From positions 1 to 7,352 of the forward strand of contig DJPG01000056.1 of assembly GCA_002439735.1 (NCBI GenBank): a stretch of DNA of 7,352 bases. The letters run 5' to 3'. The position numbers were made by a program, and so were the translations under genes. Position 1 is the first letter of the stretch. The number at the start of each line of letters is the position of its first letter. Positions 1 through 4,553 of this stretch are shown piece after piece. The DNA comes from Firmicutes bacterium UBA6418. Its GTDB lineage: Bacteria > Bacillota > Clostridia > Peptostreptococcales > Anaerovoracaceae. The notes beneath the pieces were generated by a model, which saw nothing but the letters and a program-made list of their open reading frames with translations, did not search any database and had not been told where the DNA came from.

Positions 1-608
1 ATGCGCCCGGCGGCCAGGGTGATCTTCCGAGTGACGAAATTCTCGCCCCGACGCTCGGACTCGTGGTTAAACAGAATACCGTTGACGGCAAACATGCCAT
101 AGGCCTCCCGGTACTCCTTGACCATCCAGAAGCCGTACTGCTTGGCAACCGCATAGGGACTGTAAGGATGGAACGGGGTGGTTTCCCGCTGAGGAATCTC
201 CTCAACCTTACCGTACAGCTCAGAAGTGGAAGCCTGATACACCTTGCAGGTCTTGGTCAAGCCGCAGACGCGGACAGCCTCCAGCACACGCAGGACACCC
301 AGCGCGTCCACATCGCCGGAGTACTCAGGCGCATCGAAGGAAACCTGAACATGGCTCTGGGCAGCCAGATTGTAAATTTCATCCGGCTTGATTTCGCCGA
401 CCAGACGAATCAGGCCAGAAGAATCAGACAGGTCGCCGTCGTGCAGCGTGACAGCATTCTTCTCAATCAGGTGGTCGATCCGGGCGGTGTTGGAAATGGA
501 CGAGCGGCGGACGATGCCGTGAACCTCGTAGCCCTTTTCCAGCAGGAATTCGGCCAAATAGGAGCCATCCTGGCCGGTAATGCCGGTAATAAGCGCAACT
601 TTCTGCAT
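1..608 (-). CDS. gmd: GDP-mannose 4,6-dehydratase, N-terminal part (3' end cut by window)
   Basis: This enzyme converts GDP-D-mannose to GDP-4-keto-6-deoxy-D-mannose in the cytoplasm, the first step to GDP-L-fucose, GDP-rhamnose and related sugars for surface glycans. The 202 visible codons start at ATG 608-606. An extended short-chain dehydrogenase Rossmann fold opens with MQKVALITGITGQDGSYLAE, carrying GxxGxxG at G9, G12 and G15 and the Gmd-typical TGQDGSYL. R34-R35-S36 fits the NADP-binding loop. The catalytic set is visible as T128 and E130 (STSELYG) plus Y152 and K156 (YxxxK in SPYAVAKQYG); NHESERRGENFVTRKI follows, also typical of Gmd. Family members are about 340-370 residues, so roughly 40% lies off the left edge. 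A strong AAGGAGAG Shine-Dalgarno lies on the minus strand at 622-615, 6 bases before the ATG. A GDP-fucose synthase gene downstream would be the usual partner but is out of view. No frameshift or stop was seen. Confidence 0.96.
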   Translation of the reverse strand, partial: MQKVALITGITGQDGSYLAEFLLEKGYEVHGIVRRSSISNTARIDHLIEKNAVTLHDGDLSDSSGLIRLVGEIKPDEIYNLAAQSHVQVSFDAPEYSGDVDALGVLRVLEAVRVCGLTKTCKVYQASTSELYGKVEEIPQRETTPFHPYSPYAVAKQYGFWMVKEYREAYGMFAVNGILFNHESERRGENFVTRKITLAAGR

Positions 609-700
609 AGATTACTCTCCTTGTTATTTGATTTCGCATCCATTTTACTCCAGTGTTCTCCAAAATACCATAGACCATCTTGCGGTTCATTTGGACTATA

Positions 701-728
701 TTGACTTTTCTGCGTGCCGTGTTAGAAT
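701..728 (+). promoter_or_regulatory. Sigma-A-type promoter for the AraC-family gene
   Basis: TTGACT (701-706) and TAGAAT (723-728) are separated by 16 bases, and TG at 720-721 gives an extended -10. Predicted transcription would begin near 735, which places the Shine-Dalgarno (733-740) almost at the 5' end and gives a leader of only about 15 bases. Either the leader is very short or the real start lies slightly upstream. No equally good promoter was found for gmd on the other strand. Confidence 0.6.
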
Positions 729-732
729 ATAG

Positions 733-740
733 GGAAGGAG
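733..740 (+). promoter_or_regulatory. Ribosome binding site that sets the AraC-family start at GTG 750
   Basis: GGAAGGAG ends at 740. The farthest upstream in-frame start, TTG at 741, would directly abut it with no spacer. The GTG at 750 has a normal 9-base spacer. The GTG is therefore the better start, shortening the protein by three residues. Confidence 0.7.
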
Positions 741-749
741 TTGAGCATT

Positions 750-1616
750 GTGGAAGAACGAACCCCGCTTTTTCATGGCGATTTGGTGAATACATCCAGA
801 GTAATCTACACTCCATCAGAGTTCGCCAAAGTCTCTCTCATGTACATTCAGGAAATCGGATCCCTGCAGGCTACCCGCCCCCATACGAGCCGCCGCTCCG
901 ACCTGTCCTCCTATTTGTTCTTTATTGTGCTCTCCGGTGCCGGGGAGCTGCGCTATGAGGGGTGCGTCTACCCCCTGCAGGCCGGGGACTGCGTCTTCAT
1001 CGACTGCACAAAGCCCTATTCCCACCAGACCTCCGACGATCTCTGGTGCCTGCTCTGGGTTCATTTTAACGGCCCAACCGTCTCCAATATCTACCGGAAA
1101 TACACGGAGCGAGGCGGTCTTCCCGCCTTCCACCCAGACTCCCTGGAGAACTATCGCGGCACCTTCGACCGCGTCTACGATGCCGCCGTCAGCACCTCCT
1201 ACATCCGGGACATGGAAATCAATGCCTACCTTTCAAAGCTCCTTGTCCTCCTCATGGCCGACAGCTGGCACCCGGATCACGCCCGCTCCGGCTCCAAGAA
1301 GACGGAGCTGTTACGCATCAAGCAGTACCTGGACGAAAACTACGAAAAGAAAGTAACGCTGGACGAGCTTTCCCAGCGTTACTTCATCAATAAATTTTAC
1401 TTGACCCGGGTCTTCAAGGCGCACTTCGGTGTCACCATCGGAGACTACCTGCTGAATGCCCGCATCACCAAAGCCAAAAATCTTCTGCGCTTCACTGATA
1501 AATCCGCCGAAGAAATCGGCCAGGAATGCGGGATTGGGGACGTGTGTTACTTCAGCAAAGTGTTCAAAAAGGCAGAGGGGGTGACGGTAAGGGAGTATCG
1601 GGAGAGATGGAAGTAG
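750..1616 (+). CDS. AraC-family transcriptional regulator with cupin-type sensor domain
   Basis: A 288-residue cytoplasmic DNA-binding regulator, of usual length for the family. The N-terminal half (about residues 25-165) reads as an AraC-type cupin ligand-binding domain: a hydrophobic strand followed by GAGELRYEG, then YPLQAGDCVFIDCTKPYSHQ, the usual small-beta-barrel turn before the metal/ligand face, then a WVHFNG strand. The C-terminal HTH_18 domain (about 190-288) has a first helix-turn-helix in VTLDELSQRYFINKFYLTRV (about 202-221) and a second in SAEEIGQECGIGDVCYFSKV (from about 252), followed by the conserved FKK-G-T-REYR tail. The start is GTG 750 by Shine-Dalgarno spacing; TTG 741 is the alternative. 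It is divergent from gmd across 141 bases, so it might act on gmd, but that is only suggested by position. Its ligand cannot be read from sequence; many relatives respond to sugars. It ends immediately before scarred intergenic DNA, so its native downstream neighbours may have been displaced. Confidence 0.93.
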   Translation: MEERTPLFHGDLVNTSRVIYTPSEFAKVSLMYIQEIGSLQATRPHTSRRSDLSSYLFFIVLSGAGELRYEGCVYPLQAGDCVFIDCTKPYSHQTSDDLWCLLWVHFNGPTVSNIYRKYTERGGLPAFHPDSLENYRGTFDRVYDAAVSTSYIRDMEINAYLSKLLVLLMADSWHPDHARSGSKKTELLRIKQYLDENYEKKVTLDELSQRYFINKFYLTRVFKAHFGVTIGDYLLNARITKAKNLLRFTDKSAEEIGQECGIGDVCYFSKVFKKAEGVTVREYRERWK

Positions 1617-1700
1617 GGACTGGATTGCCTTCCCCACCGTGGATCACGCAAAACCATCGTAAGCGCACAATAATCACCCGGCTCGAACAAAATTGCGGGA

Positions 1701-1808
1701 TCATCCCACAGCCGCGTCGATTTTGCGCAGCAAGTGTTCCCTGGACACCAGACTTTCGCTGTCCACGATCTCATATACCCCTCGTTCCATTTTCCCACTT
1801 TGCAGCAT
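1701..1808 (-). pseudogene. IS1182-family transposase, N-terminal remnant
   Basis: Reading from ATG 1808-1806, the minus strand encodes MLQSGKMERGVYEIVDSESL followed by VSREHLLRKIDAAVG and a stop at 1703-1701. ERGVYEIVDSESLVPxxHLLRKIDAAVDF is the signature opening of IS1182-type DDE transposases, which run to roughly 450-550 residues. Here the match breaks exactly after the IDAAV motif, where DF would be expected, and the rest of the transposase, including all catalytic residues, is missing. It is therefore a deletion scrap and cannot be active. Identification is from memory of the family pattern and has not been searched. Confidence 0.75.
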
Positions 1809-1826
1809 TTCTTTTGCCCTGATTCA

Positions 1827-1835
1827 ATAATACCA
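1827..1835 (-). promoter_or_regulatory. Possible extended -10 element of the lost transposase
   Basis: On the minus strand TGG-TATTAT reads from 1835 down to 1827, about 19 bases before the transposase ATG. No good -35 hexamer is present at the right distance, so this would have to work as an extended -10 promoter. It fits the position expected for an insertion-sequence promoter. Weak evidence on its own. Confidence 0.3.
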
Positions 1836-1948
1836 TAAAAATGGAGCGAATTTCTTCCTTTTTCATTGTTTTTTTCTGTTTGGTAAACTTGCTTGGTTGT
1901 GGATACTTTCGAGAGGATGGATAGCCGAAACTCAAGTGCGAAACTCTC

Positions 1949-1977
1949 TTGCTTCGTGACCAAAAAAGTTGTACAAT
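1949..1977 (+). promoter_or_regulatory. Sigma-A-type promoter upstream of the broken XRE-type gene
   Basis: TTGCTT (1949-1954) and TACAAT (1972-1977) are separated by exactly 17 bases. Transcription would begin near 1984, giving a 28-base leader that carries GGAGG at 1997-2001, 10 bases before the ATG at 2012. The promoter and ribosome site look intact although the gene they served is broken. It is about 550 bases upstream of jetA, on the same strand, and is the best plus-strand promoter I can see ahead of the jet operon. Confidence 0.6.
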
Positions 1978-2011
1978 AAAGCCAGTATTTGCAGCCGGAG
2001 GTTGAACCGTA

Positions 2012-2101
2012 ATGGCTATTTCATACGACAAGTGATGAAGACGGCTTGCCGATAAAAGGATAAGCAAGGCCGACCTGCGCAAAGCGGCAGGCATCGCACC
2101 T
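2012..2101 (+). pseudogene. XRE/Cro-type helix-turn-helix regulator, broken remnant
   Basis: ATG 2012 opens MAISYDK, then two consecutive TGA codons (2033-2038) interrupt the frame. The same frame then continues RRLADKRISKADLRKAAGIA-P (2039-2101). Intact small XRE regulators of mobile elements begin MAISYxKLxKLLxDKxISKxDLRKAAGIAP, so the two halves are one gene. The damage is well explained by loss of one base near 2032 and gain of one near 2041, which would restore the frame after a short stretch. After GIAP the protein loses similarity: the recognition helix is not recognisable, and the expected C-terminal half (about 35 residues) is missing. It has an intact promoter and Shine-Dalgarno. 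I infer that it was a repressor of neighbouring mobile or accessory genes and is now inactive. Confidence 0.7.
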
Positions 2102-2288
2102 ATCCCCGTGATCAACTGCTGGCGGCGATGGACTCTTTATGAAACCGCCAACACGCCCAAACAGCGAGCCTTTTCCGCCTGCTGTGCACCATTTTTCCTT
2201 GCAATACGCAAAGTATTCCAGCGAAGAAATGGCTTCATCAGGCAAAAATCTCTTGCCGCTGGCCATATTTCCGGCGTTCAGATAGACC

Positions 2289-2501
2289 CTAAATACGCAC
2301 AGAGACCCCATAGCGAACCGGCACAAAACGACCGTTGTGGATCAGAACCCAACCATTCATATATTCCAGGCGAACATCGAGCCAGCGCCCATCCAGCCAA
2401 CATGCAAAGCAGTCTCCACAGTGAAGACCACCATATAGTGTCCCCGTATCGAAAACGATATCCGGCCTATCCGGATTCCAAATTAATCGTCCAATCATCA
2501 T
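2289..2501 (-). CDS. DUF5348 family small protein
   Basis: A 70-residue protein with no signal peptide or membrane segment. The core matches the DUF5348 pattern: a short strand region, then LHCGDCFACWLDGRW (residues 26-40, with conserved H27-C28-G29-D30-C31), then LDVRLEY-MNGWVLI, ending VSVRI. Members usually show HCGDCFxVxxxGxWxxTRxEM followed by a W-Y-L-V strand. The function is unknown; the family is common on plasmids and conjugative elements of Clostridia. The start is ATG 2501-2499 (a second ATG follows directly), with AGGAG on the minus strand at 2512-2508, 6 bases upstream. It is divergent from jetA with only 26 bases between the two start codons, so its promoter must lie within jetA and jetA's may lie within it. 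The length is typical for a complete member, so I judge it intact, although no clear promoter for it was found. Confidence 0.72.
   Translation of the reverse strand: MMIGRLIWNPDRPDIVFDTGTLYGGLHCGDCFACWLDGRWLDVRLEYMNGWVLIHNGRFVPVRYGVSVRI
2447..2476. repeat. Two adjoining short inverted repeats upstream of jetA
   Basis: TATCG-AAAA-CGATA (2447-2460) is followed by ATCCGG-CCTAT-CCGGAT (2460-2476), sharing one base. They lie 52-81 bases upstream of the jetA ATG, inside the 5' part of the DUF5348 gene. They could be operator half-sites or transcript hairpins, but arms of 5-6 bp also occur by chance and this sequence is also coding. Confidence 0.35.
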
Positions 2502-2505
2502 TGTC

Positions 2506-2520
2506 GTCTCCTGTAGGAGG
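2506..2520. promoter_or_regulatory. Palindrome containing the Shine-Dalgarno sites of both jetA and the DUF5348 gene
   Basis: CTCCT (2508-2512), GT, AGGAG (2515-2519) is a perfect 5-bp inverted repeat. Its right arm with G2520 is the AGGAGG ribosome site of jetA (7 bases before ATG 2528). Its left arm, read on the minus strand, is the ribosome site of the DUF5348 gene. In either transcript the site can fold on its own complement (about four to five pairs with a UGUA or UACA loop), provided the transcript starts upstream of it. Confidence 0.6.
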
Positions 2521-2527
2521 AAGGTTC

Positions 2528-3931
2528 ATGAAGTTTTTTGAAGCGGTTCCTGGTGAGCTTTTTTCCCCTTTGGCCTCGCCCAACCGCGCGTTATACGCGG
2601 ATGCACTGGATGTGCTGTACACCGCATATCGTGAAAACCTTAAAATACGCGAAGACACGCTGTATTCTATGCTCCGCAGCAGATTGGAGCAGCAGCTGGC
2701 GGATGCCACATTTGAAGGGGAAGATATTGACGAGGAGGAGCTGCGGGATATCTCCGGCCGTGCACGCTTTCTGATTCGAAAGCTCTGCGGCAAGGGCTGG
2801 TTTGAAAAGGAGCGGGGTGACGATTTTGAGGAGTATATTACCGTCCCAAGTTACAGCAGCCGGCTGCTGGAGCTGTTTCACCAGCTCCGGGATGATCGTC
2901 CTGCCCGCGGATTTTCCTATGTGTTTGGCACCTACTCTGCGCTGAAGGTCGCTGATGAGAGCGAAAGCGTTTACGATAAGATGGCCGCAATTTACAGTGC
3001 CTATGATAACACCAGTGCTCTCATAAATTTGTTGCAAAGGGTCTATCACAATGTGAAGCATTATTTTCAGATGCAGATAGATATGCAGGACGTCAACCAG
3101 GTATTGGCCTCTCACTTTAACGAGTTTGGGCAGAAAGTAGTTGAGGCATACATACGACCGTTGAAAATCAAGGACTCTGTCCCCAAGTATCGCGTTCCAA
3201 TTCAATCTGTTTTGAGAAGCTGGGCTGAGGATGATGCTCTGCTGCTTGCTATGGCAAGCGCGGCTTTGCAGGATAAACGAGCAGATACAGTGGAAAATTG
3301 CCGTTCTGATTTGCTGCGAAAGATTTTCTGGATCGACGAGCGATATGACAATATGGAGCATGACTATCTTGATGAAATCGATGCGCAGGTTCGCCGCTAT
3401 ACGAGAGCGGCAACGCAAAAGGTGGAAAACCTGACCAATCGCGATCAAAACGTTCGGGGGAACTTGAATGTACTGCTCACGGCATTGTCTCGCAATCGAC
3501 GCGCCGGTGATTTAGTGGATCGGATACAACCGGTATTTCAGCTTTACGAGCAGTCATTCCTTTCTGAAAAAAGCTTGTGGTATCGGAAGCACCCTGGGAA
3601 ACGGACAAAATCAGCCGCTGTTCTCATCCAGGAGACAGCCTCCGATGCAGATGCAGCCGCGCAGGCTGCACAGCTATTGCGCTCCGAATATGGCCGTGCG
3701 GCCATTGCCGCCTATGTGCAGGGATGGCTGGGGGACGCAGATGTTTGCTATTCCAAAGATCTGGACATTCGGGATGATAAATCCTACATCATGAGTTTAC
3801 TGGCTGTACTGACCAGCGGAGATCCTGCGGCAGACCATCAGATCAAAGAACTGGGCGGCTCGCTTTATGAAAATGGCTATTCCATCCCCCAGATGCAGAT
3901 TCGACGGAAGGAGAAGAAAAATGGATTTTGA
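2528..3931 (+). CDS. jetA: Wadjet anti-plasmid system subunit JetA (DUF5716 type)
   Basis: A 467-residue cytoplasmic protein. In Wadjet systems JetA is the kleisin-like bridge of an SMC complex: it links the JetC ATPase heads and binds JetB. The N-terminus MKFFEAVPGELFSPLASPNR, followed by LYADALDVLYTAY and then by REDTLYSMLRSRLE, an acidic loop (EGEDIDEEEL, 63-72) and GRARFLIRKLCGKGWFEKE, is the typical opening of the DUF5716 JetA family. That part (about 20-110) reads as a winged-helix region ending in the strand EEYITVPSYS. The remainder is mainly helical, with long charged stretches (about 225-350) that suit a kleisin helical bundle. I see no catalytic motif. The start is ATG 2528 with AGGAGG 7 bases upstream. 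The same frame stays open for 140 more codons upstream, but that part is antisense to DUF5348 and has no protein character. The stop overlaps jetB by 11 bases. The JetA type suggests Wadjet type III rather than type I (DUF3375) or II (DUF2397); the subtype is from memory. Confidence 0.88.
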   Translation: MKFFEAVPGELFSPLASPNRALYADALDVLYTAYRENLKIREDTLYSMLRSRLEQQLADATFEGEDIDEEELRDISGRARFLIRKLCGKGWFEKERGDDFEEYITVPSYSSRLLELFHQLRDDRPARGFSYVFGTYSALKVADESESVYDKMAAIYSAYDNTSALINLLQRVYHNVKHYFQMQIDMQDVNQVLASHFNEFGQKVVEAYIRPLKIKDSVPKYRVPIQSVLRSWAEDDALLLAMASAALQDKRADTVENCRSDLLRKIFWIDERYDNMEHDYLDEIDAQVRRYTRAATQKVENLTNRDQNVRGNLNVLLTALSRNRRAGDLVDRIQPVFQLYEQSFLSEKSLWYRKHPGKRTKSAAVLIQETASDADAAAQAAQLLRSEYGRAAIAAYVQGWLGDADVCYSKDLDIRDDKSYIMSLLAVLTSGDPAADHQIKELGGSLYENGYSIPQMQIRRKEKKNGF

Positions 3932-4553
3932 CTTCATTCGTGGTGCGACCTCCAAGGAATTAGAACAGTTCAGAGCCGTATGCAACCAATTGCTCAGCCG
4001 TACTTATGTTGTGCGAACACTGTATCGACCGGGCAAAGGAAGGGTGAATAACCCGGATTATACGTTTTTATCTCTGCATTACGAAGCGGTGCAAGAATAT
4101 CTTAGTCTGCTGGATTGGAATTTGCGCAAAGATGATTTCAATGGCTATTTCTATGTGACCAATGCGGACGAAGCAAACCGCTGTAGCCTGAACAAAAAGG
4201 AAACCGCCATTCTCCTTGCCCTGCGTATGATTTACGAGGAAAATCAGGAACGGCTCGGACTGGAGCAGGATGCCGTTTGTACCGTGCGTGATGTTTTGGA
4301 AAAGGTCGTCACGGATTACGCGATCCTTCCCGCGAAACCCAATATGGACGAAGTGAAGCGTGCGTTGACATTGCTGGAAAATCACTCGATTATTCAGCGG
4401 ATGGAAGGAAAGTTCAACCAGAGCGGTTGTAGATTTGCCATATTACCGACCGTGTTGGCTGCGGTCTCCAGTGAAAAGCTGAACGATGCTGTGTCTGTGC
4501 TGCGAAAGGAGGGCGATGCTGATGAAGAAACTGAAGAAGATTCTGCTGATTAA
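3921..4553 (+). CDS. jetB: Wadjet anti-plasmid system subunit JetB (DUF4194, KITE-like)
   Basis: A 210-residue cytoplasmic protein. JetB is the MukE/KITE-like tandem winged-helix subunit that binds the kleisin JetA and regulates the SMC motor. Family hallmarks seen: an N-terminal helix then QLLSRTYVVRTLYRPGKGRV (23-42), a first domain ending NGYFYVTNADEANRC (74-88), the very characteristic LNKKETAILLALRMIYEE (90-107), and the second winged helix ending GCRFAILPTVLAAVSSEKLN (169-188). The tail (199-210) is almost purely acidic. The start is ATG 3921, with AAGGAG at 3908-3913 and a 7-base spacer. In-frame codons upstream of it lie inside jetA and lack homology. The 11-base overlap with jetA and the overlap with jetC imply coupled translation and fixed stoichiometry. 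No stop or frameshift was found and the length is normal. Confidence 0.9.
   Translation: MDFDFIRGATSKELEQFRAVCNQLLSRTYVVRTLYRPGKGRVNNPDYTFLSLHYEAVQEYLSLLDWNLRKDDFNGYFYVTNADEANRCSLNKKETAILLALRMIYEENQERLGLEQDAVCTVRDVLEKVVTDYAILPAKPNMDEVKRALTLLENHSIIQRMEGKFNQSGCRFAILPTVLAAVSSEKLNDAVSVLRKEGDADEETEEDSAD

Larger units (their letters stand above)
1617..2288. other. Scarred intergenic segment between the AraC-family gene and DUF5348 gene
   Basis: These 672 bases hold no intact gene that I can support. They contain a transposase scrap (1701-1808), a probable minus-strand -10 element, a good plus-strand promoter (1949-1977) and a broken XRE-type gene (from 2012). Bases 1617-1700 read open on the minus strand as an aspartate- and proline-containing stretch (DDPAILFEPGDYCALTM) that looks protein-like but is not recognised, and it does not match what should follow the transposase start. 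Bases 2150-2288 contain no feature I recognise on either strand. No convincing rho-independent terminator was found after the AraC-family stop; the T-runs at 1859-1875 lack a preceding GC-rich stem. Confidence 0.6.

Noticed and set aside
63..704. A 213-codon plus-strand frame opposite gmd.
   Set aside because: The minus strand encodes an unmistakable Gmd with its complete catalytic set, and the plus-strand translation is low-information antisense.
1740..1775. TGGACA...TGTCCA hairpin in the transposase remnant as a terminator or insertion-sequence end.
   Set aside because: The 6-bp stem has a 12-base loop with no T-run, and it lies within the conserved transposase reading frame, so it is explained by coding sequence.
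1851..1880. T-runs after the AraC-family gene as a rho-independent terminator.
   Set aside because: No GC-rich stem precedes the T-runs on the plus strand, and the distance from the stop codon is over 230 bases.
2021..2326. A 101-codon minus-strand frame downstream of and overlapping the DUF5348 gene.
   Set aside because: It would start at TTG without a ribosome site, overlaps the DUF5348 3' end and the XRE remnant, and matches no family I recognise. The stretch around 2150-2280 is mildly protein-like but not enough to call.
2039..2527. The frame from the XRE remnant through to jetA is open without a stop after 2038, suggesting an HTH-JetA fusion protein.
   Set aside because: The stretch between (about 2102-2527) has no protein character, is antisense to the DUF5348 gene, and JetA has its own strong Shine-Dalgarno and family-typical N-terminus at 2528. 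The shared frame looks like coincidence.
2591..3448. A 285-codon minus-strand frame opposite jetA.
   Set aside because: It is an antisense shadow of a clear JetA coding sequence, with no ribosome site and no recognisable motif.
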